Origin: Metallyticus violacea
Lineage: Eukaryota; Arthropoda; Insecta; Mantodea; Metallyticidae
NCBI GenBank assembly: GCA_030762175.1
Contig: CM060846.1
Location: 306,500,512 to 306,564,511 of the forward strand
Direction: 5' to 3'
Length of the DNA stretch: 64,000 bases
Within the stretch, counting starts at the first letter, position 1. Every line of letters starts with the position of its first letter. A program made the position numbers and the translations under genes. The notes below the pieces were generated by a model. That model did not search any database and was not told where the DNA came from. It was given only the letters and a program-made list of their open reading frames with translations. Below, piece after piece: positions 33,700-45,773 of this stretch.

Positions 33700-35445
33700 T
33701 AACCCTTAAAATCACAAAAGATTTTCAAGTGAAAAAAAATGCACACTGAGGTCCAACTTCGTGGCCTGCACTCAATAACAGTTTGTGATGGAAACAAACG
33801 TTGAGCAAATTCTCTCTCATATCTAGAGCTCGGAATTTATATACTGAAAAATGTGTAGGTATATAAACATGTATCCAAACTGCTCAAATAAGTAGATAAA
33901 AGCCCAGGAAATAAGGTAACATCAAATATTTAATTTTTTATGAGCAAAATGTTTATACGTGATAGAAAATATATCCCCTTTTTAATTTTCATTAAGTTAA
34001 AGCTAGTCAGACTGAGAAAGTTACATTGAAAGTATTGAAAGAAAAATGCCCTCTATTTAAGCCTTTAAGGTACATTAGAGGTGCGTATAAGTTAAATATT
34101 AAATACTTCTCCAAATATTATGCAGTCATGCACTCTCTTTTATGTTTATAACAGAAAAAAGTCGTTCGAGGTGGCAAGATGTCATCGATGTATATTTATG
34201 AAGAGAACCCGTCTAGCAATAATATTCTCAGGGATTGTACAGTTTCTCAATTTAATAAGCAACACAAAGTCTGAAATGTTGAGTATCCGAATTCTTACCC
34301 AGTATAACTTGCATTTTACTGGAAACTACATTATCGCACTTCAAGTGGTACAGCACACTTTGGGAACTACATTTTTCATTATTTCCATAGCTCCTTAAAT
34401 AGACATAACCCAAGGTCTGTAGTGTCTTGATGCTGTCGGCCTTTTGAAATGACATGTAATGTATGAAACTTATTTGAGTGATTTAAATCTGTTCAATTCC
34501 GTCGTTGTTTCTGCCACCCCTTCCTTACAATGCATGAGCCAGGCAACTCAATGTGATTTCGATGCTTTTAATACGTATGCTGCTGTATGTGTGTATATCA
34601 GTAGAATCCGTATCTTTAACGTTGTCTGACCTAAGCACCTTAAATCCATCATTAATTTATCATACAATTGTTTAACTATTTGTTTCCTCCAATAGTGTAC
34701 AGCAGAATGCAGTTTGTTTACCATTGGATTCGCGATGAAACAACCTAAAGTAAAGTATCATTCGTCTTTTCAGTACCGATCGACAAACACACACGGATCT
34801 ATATCAGCTGTAATTTTTTCTAAGTTGCCTACCTAACGACAGTCCAAGTAATTTTGGTCATAGCTGATTCATCCGGAATATTGCTGTAAGATATATTTAA
34901 ATTCAGGTACCTGAACTTTGAAGGGCATGTTCGTTGCACCACTGCCATGCACATATCTTTGAAACAACTCCATAGTAGATTATATAAACTATCTCTATAT
35001 CTGTGATCTGTGGCAGAACAAGTTTTGCGATCTGTTCCGAAAGCACTTTCAATACAAAATCGCGCTTTCAGCTTGGATGATGATGACGATGGTGATGAAG
35101 AAGAAGAAGAAGAAGAAGACCCAACTGGTGTCGTAACTAACAAAGACTGTTACAAATTCTGATGCGTTTTGATAACAAGAAAGGAAAATGTTTGAAACGA
35201 GTAAACAATTGGTGACAACAACGAACTCTTGTAATTTCGTTTTGAATACATGACAACGAGCAATTCAATAATGTTAAAACATGTAACATTTTATAATATG
35301 GTGTCAAATATGTAAACTGCGCTAAATATTTAAAAATATGTCTAATAACATTTATGGAAAATATTCTACTTGTACATAAGGTAATCCTATACCTTTTCTT
35401 CGTGTAGCATTAACATTTATTACATAAAATCCGTTCATAAAATAT
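33700..35445. other. Intergenic stretch, no gene seen
   Basis: Includes a GAT/GAA-rich run at about 35,075-35,119. The 92- and 104-codon frames here have no motif; the latter is a serine run read from the microsatellite. Confidence 0.4.
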
Positions 35446-35449
35446 GCCT

Positions 35450-36250
35450 TCAATATCCGCAATCCCGAGAACTATCGTCCAGCGGCGCAAGTCTATGTAG
35501 GCATAGTCAACAATATTAATAGAATTTTCACGAGCTCTGGAAGGAGATCTTGCAGATGCCTCTTTTTTCTGAAATATTCTACTGAATTACCAAAATAATC
35601 TTTAGCTGAAGCACATGCGTTTCACTTTTTTCTGGAATATTAAAAATGATTTGATGGAAAAACAATATTTGATGCATAGAAACTTAGAATTTCATTAACA
35701 TTTACGTCGTCACCTGCAAGAAAATGTCCTATTTTTTCTAAAAATCTCAGGTAGGGTGTTGAAGCATGATTCTAGGCAGCTGAGAGTTAAGTTCGTTACT
35801 TCACAGTAAAGTCTTCTGTATTCTTCATGAATGTCTGAAATTTGATGCAGCATCATCGGATTCATTATATTTTCGAGGCCCCCTTTTTTTAAGTGGTAAT
35901 TTTTATTATTCAACAACCTTCTCATACTCTTTCTTGTTCATTGTCTCAGTTCAGAGTTTTTCAAAGTGTTTTCTTAAATGCTGAACTGCTATTGAAAGTG
36001 TTGAAATAATTTTATTGGCCTCTACAAAATGCAGAGGTTTTTGTAAAGTAACCAGAACTGATAATGTGAAAAGATTACATGTGCGTTAGTCCAAGTAAGA
36101 TTTGCAGAATATGCCAAGCAGTGCAAAAACAAAGCTTCTCTTCTCAGCTGCTGCCAAGTTTTGCCTGGATACATTACCATTACGTCCTGCCATTTTAGCT
36201 ACCCCATTGTCTTCAAAGTTAGAAATATGTCCATCAAAGCCTTAGCTATA
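35450..36250 (-). pseudogene. hAT/ZMYM1-like transposase relic
   Basis: On the minus strand the order is a leucine-rich segment near 36,000-35,930 (STLSIAVQHLRKHFEKL), a K-K-R-G-P-R-K-Y-like stretch near 35,885, then DIHEEYRRLYCEVTNLTLSCLESCF near 35,835-35,765. This last piece fits the F-x-x-x-Y-R-x-x-Y-[YF]-E-V-x-D-x-x-x-x-x-L-x-x-R-F pattern of hAT-related zinc-finger-MYM-type proteins common in insect genomes. Several frame changes are present. The assignment rests on this pattern. Confidence 0.45.
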
Positions 36251-37110
36251 ATATCAAATTCTTAATTTTGTATGTCGCGTGAAACGCACTTACAAAATTC
36301 ACATTGCATTCATTTTCAAGTTTCTGACTATTTTCACACCTTAGTTGTAAGAACCATGAATCGGTAATCCTTGTGTTGCTAAGTAACGCAAGGTGAAAAT
36401 TATTTTCAAAAGATATATAAGGTACACGGTTATATTTCATTTGCTTCATTTTTTTATTATTAAACTGATTAGTCACATTTATGTTGTGCTTTAAGGCATA
36501 AAACGTAAATACAGCGTAGTTTCAGTTTTTTCAATTCCAATTTAAAAAAGTGATTTTATATATATATATATTTCCATTTTTTAAGAATGAATTGTTTTTT
36601 CTGAAAAAATCTGTGTACATATTGTACACAAAATAACATGTTTTACAACGGAAAATTCTTAACTAAGGGGCTTGAAAACTTCGACTCTTTGTCAATACAA
36701 TAATTTAGCCTTATCATTGCTTTATCGATCCTTATCCAGTCGTACTGGTAGCAAGGATAAGTCACTAGAGCAAGGTAATTCTTCATTCGATTCTTTGAGC
36801 CTTATGCTGTACACTTTTCTTTACAAAAAAGTATATCAATTTTAAAATGTTTAAGTCCCACTGCTCTGCACACTGAACACACAGTCCAACGACTATGTTA
36901 AATGTCAATTAATAGTCATCAAAACAAACTATTCACTGCCGTTTAAATCTTGCAACAAACTACCTTCTAAAAATTAAACATTGCCAGCGTAAACTAATTA
37001 TTTTATTCACCATCGAAAGCATACATATACGTTAGTAACTTTATTGTAATTAGAAACGCACTACTACTGCGCTGGCTAGATTTGAACTGAGTTTGATAAT
37101 AATGATGCCA
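36251..37110. other. Intergenic stretch, last segment with normal CpG density
   Basis: No gene recognised. CpG dinucleotides are still frequent here (about one to three per 60-base line). A 5' exon of the activin-type gene could lie here, but none can be identified by reading. Confidence 0.4.
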
Positions 37111-37114
37111 TATA

Positions 37115-37275
37115 CAGGTGGTGGCCAAGGTCTCTAAGGTACGGGCTCGCGAAGAGGAAGTCAGTGGTTTCGAATTTCGGTGAAATCGTTTTCCCTGACC
37201 TAGTTTTCCCCTCAGTCCTCATCAATAGTAAATGCTAGGAAGGTAACTTAAGTTTAAGCCTTGAACGTTTTCTTC
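37115..37275 (+). repeat. Degenerate tRNA-derived SINE
   Basis: GGTGGCCAAGGTCTCTAAGG (A-box-like) and AGTGGTTTCGAATTTCGG (B-box-like) are followed by TTTTCCCTGACCTAG, similar to the SINE body at 17.5 kb (TTTTTCCTTGCCCTGATATG). Confidence 0.55.
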
Positions 37276-39465
37276 TCCATCAAAAAAAGAACCCTTTCTC
37301 AATTAAATATTTCATCTTCTTTATTATCAGTGTCCATTGCTGTGATGCCACAGTAATTGAAAAGAGCGCTAAACACTGTTAAAAAATTTCAATGATCAGG
37401 ATCTTTGGGTAGGCAATATATTGCCAACTACTTAATTAGTTACATAATCATTCTGTTAATTTCATTGAATATTAGCAGAATGTTCAGTACTTAATTAGCT
37501 AGTGGGTAATATGTCTGAAAAAGCATTATATATCTGGTTTCATTTCAATTTGCTGTGTAAACACAAATACTATAGTTAACCATTATACAAAACAGGTTTG
37601 CCAAGACTTCAAAATTACATTTAAAAATAAAACAACTTTATGTATATCACACACAGGATCAACATGAACAAACAGGGCTTTCATTTCAAAACCTGCAATT
37701 TGAATAACTACCTATTTGAAATAAATTAACTTAAAAAAAGGCAATTAGATATTGAGGAGAAATTTTAATATCAATATTGATTACAGAATAGGTTTCAACC
37801 CCCTAGCTCCAGTCACTCCCACTTTGAGTTTCAAATGGCACACTTACATAATGATATTTATTTTAAAGGGGATTCAATGCTATCAATAGGTTTTCTGGTA
37901 GCCTGAATAGTTTTTATTCTTGTAGAATTTGGACAAAATAAAACTACGAAAATTATTGAGTATTTAATGTAATAGTTGTGTTTTGTTAATAAATTGTTTC
38001 AAACTTACAAGAAAGAATAGGGCCTAAGCAGATTTGTCAGGGGGTTGCAAATTAGGTGTATTACTGTAATATTTATAATTATACTATTATCTAAAATAAA
38101 TGATGCTTTAATCCTATAACTTACTGTCTTTATTTTTATTCTATACAAGTTGAACAACAGTAACAACAATCAAGGTTGCTAGGCAATTATAGGAAACAAT
38201 GGATATGATAACAATCATACCCTCTTTAAAATTTAGTATCATAAGGTAGGGGTCTATTTTAAATTTCTAAGTGCAGTGGCTAGGGGTGAAAGGGTGAAGC
38301 CTAAAATGTAGTCAACATTACTTTTATACTTCTCCTTCAATGTTTGAATTGATGTATTTTTTGTGTAAATTAAATGTATTTTAATATAAATTATATGCTC
38401 TCTCTCCCTCGCTCCCTGTGTGTGAGAGAGGAAGATATGTTCAGTATTTTTTCAATCCATGTTTAAGTCAGCTGCATTTTCTATCCATCTTAACAATGGG
38501 GATGTACAAAAGCACCTGGCAGAAGCCTGTTTATTTTTATATTACCCTACAATGTAAAATACTTCTTATTAAATTATGATGTTCTGTGTTATTTATAAAG
38601 TTTTTCTGGCTAACCTCTAGCATGATAGTATTTTAATTGATATGCTACCTTTTGGTTTAATTTTTGCCAGATTGATAATGTTTTATATATGAGGAGTAAG
38701 ACAGGTGCACAAAAGTTGGCATCATATTTCATGAAGCAAAATATATTGAAATGTTGCTATATGGCTCATTAGTGATTTAAATTCATAGCAAGCAGTGACA
38801 ATGTTTGCACTGATGTCTCAATTATTAACCTTAATGAAATTAAATAGAGGAAAGGAGATTAAAGAAGTACTGTTTTAAATACAAAGTCATTCCAAGTAGA
38901 CAGTGGGTTGGGAAACCTGATCATCCTGAAATTTGTTTGTATTTTAATACATATACCTTCATAAGTAATAATTATAGTATCCAATACTTTTATTTCCATA
39001 ATTATTCTTTTTCACCATTTAATGGAGAGTTGAAATATAGCATCATCATAACACATGTTTATAATTTTATTTTTCCTAGCCACATGAATAACCAGAAATT
39101 TATTTTTAAGATATAATTAGAAAGAAGATACTATGGTTATTAGTGCGTTTAATATTGGTGCATTGTTTACTTTTGTTGTTGAAGTACATTGGAAAATAAA
39201 ATTTAAAAAAATATAATAACAAATGCAAGGTTTTGACGTTAGTGAAAAATTTTTGTTACATTCTATTAGTTATGTATAAGTTTCATAATGGAATATTGAA
39301 AACTCTGTTTGTTGAAAAACAAAACAACTTTACCATATTGAAGTGGTGTAGGAATCTGTCATTTCAAGGGAGGGAGGGGTGAAAACTCTAATTTCCACTA
39401 TGTGCAGCAGGAAGAAACTTTTCTTGTGTTCTCAGTTTTGATAAAAGTTGTTTTCATTTACAGCC
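37276..39465. other. CpG-poor stretch, no gene seen
   Basis: CpG almost vanishes from about 37,375. Only one was counted in 38,001-39,000. No exon or repeat was recognised in 2.2 kb. Confidence 0.5.
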
Positions 39466-39469
39466 ATGA

Positions 39470-41300
39470 CACAATGTGTATTTCTTGTTTCCAAAACAGT
39501 GTTCAATTCAACTAATTTCTCAGCATTTAATAAACAATCCTCCTCTTTATGCTCTTCTTTGGATGCAAATATAAATAAAATTCCTTGAACATTACCAGGT
39601 GCCCATTCATAAAGTTTTTTGGCAGTAAAGATTTGTTTCCCCTGTAGACTAGCATGTGCAGCTTATCACTTGATTGTGCTGCCAATACTGTCACAAGGGC
39701 GTTTCCTATGGTTTGTAGCAAAAACACAAAAATCTACCTCATGATTTGCTAAATTTATAAATTTCTTTTAGATTTTTTACTGTCCTGCTGCTCCATCACT
39801 GAAATAGTACATTATTTTGACTTCCGAGAATTTCTTTTCAAACATGACATTGTATTTTCTAGAAAGATGTACCCCTGCACTGTCATGACCCATGAGTCAA
39901 ATGTGCAACAGTGTGATAAATTACCAATTATCCACATTTTTATAATATATTACAAATGGGTGTACTGTCGCATGAATTGCTCCAGTGACAACCCCATACA
40001 GCATCTATATAAAACCATAATTTTCTGGGTAATAAGCATCAATGATAAATTCCCCTGCATGGATATAACTTTTTAATTACTTTAAATAACTTAAAGGAGC
40101 TTTTGCTATGAAATAGTGTGTTTTGTATTTCTGATGTCAAATAAGTAATTGCAAACTTTTCAGACGAACATGTAAACATAGAATTTCAGCCCAACTGTTG
40201 TTTTCCACATTTTTTAATTACTTTTTTAATGAGGGTTATTTTTAAACATGATCATATTTTAGAAAAATCTTCAATGCTGGCACACTCCTCACCTTTATTT
40301 ACACAACAGTTTGATGTAGAATTTTCACAAACCATTCATTTGATTAAGTCAAAACTGCCAACATTAATGTTCTCTATTCTCATTAACGTTGACTTTGTAT
40401 TCTCACATATTGAGCATAGACAAATATCATCTGTACCTGGTGTCCCAGCTAAACTACAGGGCTTTGACTTCAAGGATACAAAGCTTGAGAACCCAATATT
40501 ACAAATAGGATTCCTCTTTTTAATTTCTTTGTACAAATCCCTTAAATTAGCTATTAGGTCTCTCTTATTTTGTTTTTTTTTTCAAATTTCTTTACTGCCT
40601 TCTTTAATAGATTTCATGTCTTTCATGCCCATCTTACTTATATTATTGTTTTCATAGAACTCTTTTACCTGTTTAATTATTTCATCAAAAGATGTCATTT
40701 ATATATTTTCTGGGATGAGCACAATGCCCTTTTTAGTTTATGTTATTTTGGCAATGTGCACTAAATAAGAAGAATTGCCACTTTTTGGAGGGCAAGTTAG
40801 AATCTGATATTAATGTTTTCACTTGTGAAAATTTTTCTTTGAATTAGTGAATCATCTCCTCTCCAAAACCTATTTCTCTGGAAACATGAAACATGTGTTT
40901 TTCTCCCTTACTAATAGGACTGGGTTTTCTCTGGGCTTAAGACTAATTGCTTGAAAGCTTAGTTTTTTAAATGGAGGAGTGACCAATTGGAGTTAAACAT
41001 TTATTTACATCACTAATACTTGCCTCTTCCTTATTCATGAGTAAATATTCTCCTTCACTAGAAATTTTGTCACTTTCGTTACCTCAACAGTAACTTGATC
41101 TGCAACACATTCATATTCAAAACCTTAAGGTGACATGCATGACATGTTGCATCTTTCATCACTAAATGTGGTATTTTCTGACATTTTTCTTCAGTCATCT
41201 TTCTCTTACTCATTTGATTTGTGTGCTTTTGTGGCCTGAAAGGATTATAGCACCACAGAGTATTTCAGCTTTTCATACTTTTACTTTTAGGCATTTTAAT
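39470..41300 (-). pseudogene. Transposon-derived multi-copy insect ORF, decayed
   Basis: On the minus strand, several blocks match a protein family repeated many times in insect genomes. These are LYKEIKKRNPICNIGFSSF with a serine/cysteine-rich continuation (SLAGTPGTDDICLCSICEN) at about 40,540-40,400, VKIMYYFSDGAAGQ at about 39,825-39,785, and DFCVFATNHRKRPCDSIGST then a SLQ tail at about 39,740-39,640. The usual forms are A-G-x-S-G-T-H-x-V-C-V-C-T-I-H, Y-Y-F-S-D-G-A-A-x-Q-Y-K-N and F-F-A-T-S-H-G-K-x-x-C-D-G-I-G-G. Stops and frameshifts throughout show it is dead. I cannot name the superfamily. The 142-codon plus-strand frame at 40,229-40,657 is its antisense. Confidence 0.6.
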
Positions 41301-43970
41301 GAAACTATAAATCATGTACTAATAAATGACTTAATGATTGCTGGAACATTGAACTCACACATTAGCTGTTAACAATTGTGCAGCAGATAGGGGAATTTCA
41401 GCAACTCCCCATCATGTGGCATTATCAGTCAGCTGTTGTTCAAGAGAAAATGGTCCTTGTGAGCCAAAATCAGTAACAGTAATTGTTTTATTATATCCAC
41501 AGTTTTAAAGTTTCCAACATGAAACTTAATTTACATTATCATCATTCAACTCTTAATTACGTGGATTAACATTATGTGAAAATATACCTTGCTTTCAGAA
41601 TTATTACAATATTTATAATGTTGCCAATTGTCACCATTTTTCACATTTGTTCCAATTACATATTCTTAGCAACTCATCAGCAATTAAAAGTATATTTATT
41701 TTCCTTTATATTGGTACCTCAATTGTATTTCTATGAGCAACCATTGGCATACAATTATATTTTTAGAAATGATCCATTTGTACCATATCCTAATATTTCT
41801 TGCTATTGTTACAGTCAATTTATTACTTTAAAACTTTGACTTTTTATTATCTATTAGTAAAGTAATCACATACTAGAACATAACAAATATCTGAGATGGT
41901 GCCCTTCTAAATCTTGAAATGTTGTATGGAATGACCCTATAATTAGTAAATTTAATGTAAAGCTTCAACTCATACCATAGATGAAACAGTAAAAATTACA
42001 GGTGGGTTTACAGGCATTCCTGTGCCTGTTGTTTATAGTGTGCAGAAAGGATAAGGAGTTGTTTTTTCAGAAAGATCCCCCAATTCCTAACAAAGTTTTT
42101 CATGTGATGTAAATGTGGGGTTTGAATCCATTAATGGCTGAAAACATGAAAAATATTATAGTTGATAGAGATAATATTGCATTATGACAGAGTATTTGAG
42201 ACACTAGCGCATCAATGAAGATTAAAGAAAAAGAAAAACTTTGTATTTTCTGCATGAAAAATGGCTGAATGAGGACAAGTGGTGCAAAATGTATGGAGTG
42301 ATATCACTTTTGATACAAAGAAGAGGGCTTTGTTTTCTTGTCTAAGCACAGGGCTAAACATTTCAAGTTGGAAGGGCTATTAGTAATAATTTTCATATAT
42401 GACCTGAATTTTTTTTTTTTTTTTTTTTTTTTTTTTCCCCTCCCAGGCTTAGATCTTAAAAAAAATCTTACATTATTACCAGAATATTATTCCAGAAATA
42501 TTTCAAAACATGATACCTAAACTCATTTTTCTAATGCTTCATGTAAATGCAGGACTCCAAACAAAATGTTAAAAAAGGCAGACATTGTTGCCTGGAATGA
42601 AAGTAAAATCATTCATTTTGATGAAAATATAGTAAGGTTAGCATCTCCTACAAAATATAGAAATTTGTTGCAGGCTATTTTAAAAATATGTAATTGCTGA
42701 GATGGCCTACAGAGCAAGGCAAAAATGCTTAGATTACCCTATCATTGCATACTAAATAATAAAGCAAATTTACAGCCTGATCAAGAGTTTTATGAGAAGG
42801 AATAATACCACTTTTAAACTAACCAATGCTTAAATTATGTATTCAGCATTTAAAAGTATTTCCATTAGCATATTTAAACATGTTGTTAGCAAGAAGTGTG
42901 AAAAATGGGAATTAAAGTAATGAATGGAAAATTATGTTGTTAATGTGAGAGTTCATGCAGCAACGAGAGTGACAGTGACTCTGATTTGGCGCAAACACTG
43001 CCAGAATCTTGTTAATTCTTTTGAAATGTAATGCTCTTTATGTACTATGTTAGTGTTACCTTCACTGGTTTTTATATAGATATATGTGCATGCTTTTATT
43101 TTTATTGCTTCATCAAATTATTATGGCCAGTCAATATGTCATTAAAATGAAATAAAATAAATGAATATATACTCTGATTAAAGAGAATCAGAATTCAATT
43201 AAGAAGGAAAATTTACTGTTTGATAAGATACTGATGTGTGTATATGTTATATTATACCACAGTGCTGCAATTCTATTTTACCATATTTTATTAGATTTAT
43301 AGATTTATTTTGTTTATTTATGATTCTTTGACATGTCGATGAATAACTGTAATTACAATGGATGGTAAAAATTGCATCTAATCTAACCTAATAGATACTG
43401 ATAATTTTTTAAATCATTCTTTGTAGGCACTGCTTAAGCTGTAAATTTGAGACTCAGTAGCAGCAATCTGGTGGGATGAAGATGGGAAGCTCAGAGTAAT
43501 TAATACTTGACTGTGAAGTTCCAATAATTACAAGCTAGTTTACAAGAAAAATATTTTGCTGTAAAAACTAACCACTCTGCCTCTAGCTACTTATAAGATA
43601 AGTTAAAGTGCAAATACAGCGGAACATGTAAATATGCTAAAATCCAGCATGTTGTTAGCTTGATATTAGCATTAGGTAATAATGTATGTCAGGGAGGTGA
43701 ACAACTGCTGATATGTGACTGCAAAAAGTTGCATCCCTAGTTTAGTTCCTGGAGCATTCAGTGAGTTTGCAAAGCAGTCATAGAGGCCTATGAACATAGA
43801 ATTTGTCATTTACAAATACCACAGTGGCACACAATCTGCGTTTACAAAAAATATCATGCATATCTGCATAAATAATTACAATAAAAATGAAAAGCCATGC
43901 CCTAGAACAATTCAACCAAAACAACAAAAAACCAAAGAAGTAGAAGCAAACATTCAAGTCACACAAATTT
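41301..43970. other. CpG-poor stretch with poly(T) run, no gene seen
   Basis: Includes poly(T) at 42,410-42,436. About 2.7 kb without a recognisable exon or TE. Confidence 0.4.
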
Positions 43971-45141
43971 TGTTATATACATGTTTACATATGCATTGTA
44001 TAAAATTATTGCAGTGTTTTAAACTCAGTACAGTACATTATCACTCATATATTTGTTTAAAGAATAATGGGCCTTTTTACAATGTATTTTGTAAGAGCAG
44101 ATTTAAAGGATTTATCATCAATCATTAATTTTTCTTTATTTCTTATATAAAAGTTCATGAGAGATAATATATATTTACAAAGATGAGTTAAAATTTCAAA
44201 TTGCCTAAAGAGGTTTCTGCATGAATGCCTGCTATGTGTACCAGCAATTATTTATGTTTTTTTTTTTCTGTAATAGGAAGACACGCTCACTTTTAACTGA
44301 GTTTCCCCAAAATATAAGACCATATTTCATTATTGAGTTGAAATAAGCATACTAAACTAGTTTTAAAGTCTTAATTGACTCCAACATTACTAATACACTT
44401 ATTGCATAGCGTGCACTGCTAAGTTTAGGTATGATAAGATTGATGTGATATTTCTAATTCAGATGGTTATCTATTATTAAACCAAAGAATTTAATATATT
44501 TGGTTTGTAGAAGTACACTGTTATAATATTCTATTTGTAATGGTGGATCTGTAGGTCTGTGAGTGATGAATTGCATAATATTTGTTTTTTCTAGATTTAG
44601 AGACAATTTGTTTGCTTTAAAGCATACACACAAAGGACTCAGAACTAGATTTAGTTTAATGGCAGAATGATTAAGGCTATTTCCATTTATCAATATGCTT
44701 GTGTCATCTGCAAATAGAACAGTATTTCCTACATCTTGGATAATATAAGATAAAGAAGAGTACCCAGAACAGATCCTTGAGGTACTCCTTGGATAATCAT
44801 TTCCCACTCTGATTCATTGTTTCTATTTTTAAAGGGACAATTTATTTCTATTTTTTGTTTTCTTTTGTCAAAGTAGGATATAAACCATTTTAAACATTGG
44901 TTTTTTATTCTGTAGAAAGTTAATTTATCTATCAGAATTCCATGATTGACAAGATGGAAAGCCTTTGCTAACTCACAGAATATTCCTTCTACATGTACTC
45001 TTTCATTAAATGCAGTTAGTTCATTAGTTAGTTTATAGATTGCATTTTCTGTTGAAATTCTTTTTCTAAAGCCACACTGATCATTAACTAGAATGTTATA
45101 AACTTAAAAGTAGTTAGGAATAGTGAAGTTCGTTAAGTATA

Positions 45142-45650
45142 CAAATAAGCCAGTATTAGGTGACTCTAAACTTCACTAACTGATTAATTCATCAGAACAT
45201 GTTTCAAGAGCACTTGCTCTCATCATCAGCTGGAGACCAACTAACGCTGGCAGGTGATGAAGTGACCTCTGGTGGTTCCAATAAGTAACGGAATAGCAAG
45301 TTCATTGGTGGGATGTCAAAGTTCATAATGCAATGTTTATTTTTTAAAATATAAAGCTTCTCCCATATTGCCAATTCCTTGGGAATGTTCGTAGCTTTCT
45401 ATATTTTGGCTTCTGGGGCAATGTCATGATCTTAAGTCCAAAAATAGTCTGCAATTGCTGATTTATCCACCTGTTTATATCTTACATTTCTGAAGTGTTC
45501 TTTGGTCCTTGTCTCCAAATTTCTTATTGTTTTGCCTACATATGTCTGGTCACAATCCAAACAATCTATCTGATACATTTCTGTTCCTCATGTTCTGATG
45601 AATTAATCAGTTAGTGAAGTTTAGTGTCACCTAATGCTGACTTTTTGTGT
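45142..45650 (-). mobile_element. Penelope-like element fragment (GIY-YIG end) inside the LINE
   Basis: The minus strand from about 45,590 to 45,285 reads YQIDCLDCDQTYVGKTIRNL then RTKEHFRNVRY. This is the GIY-YIG endonuclease typical of the C-terminus of PLEs, followed by WEKLYILKNKHCIMNFDIPP. The fragment is bounded by an inverted repeat of about 60 bp: 45,142-45,206 against the reverse complement of 45,588-45,650, sharing TTAGGTGACWCTAAACTTCACTAACTGATTAATTCATCAG. A hammerhead-like core lies just after the coding end (45,193-45,232). Confidence 0.8.
45193..45232 (-). ncRNA. Hammerhead-ribozyme-like core, PLE copy 1
   Basis: The minus strand contains CTGATGA, one base, then a 6-bp stem GAGAGC/GCTCTT with AAGT loop, then GAAA, then CATGT and a U. 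This matches the conserved hammerhead layout C-U-G-A-N-G-A, stem II, G-A-A-A, short stem III (A-C-A/U-G-U), H17. CAG before and CTG after can form a 3-bp inner stem I. Small type I hammerheads with minimal stem III are known from Penelope-like elements. Activity is not shown. Confidence 0.65.
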
Positions 45651-45773
45651 AACTAGGATATTGTTACTTTCAAGTTAATGGTGAAACCTATTGTACATTA
45701 TTAATGCTGACTTATTTGTGTAACTAGGATATTGTTACTTTCAAGTTAATGGTGAAACCTATTGTACATTATT
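45632..45773. repeat. 71-bp tandem duplication beside the PLE insertion
   Basis: 45,632-45,701 and 45,702-45,773 are near-identical copies from TAATGCTGACTT to TGTACATTAT, differing by about two bases. Both belong to the LINE RT region, so the duplication may have arisen with the PLE insertion. Confidence 0.85.

Noticed and set aside
40229..40657. 142-codon plus-strand frame
   Set aside because: Antisense to the recognised transposon-derived protein fragment on the minus strand.
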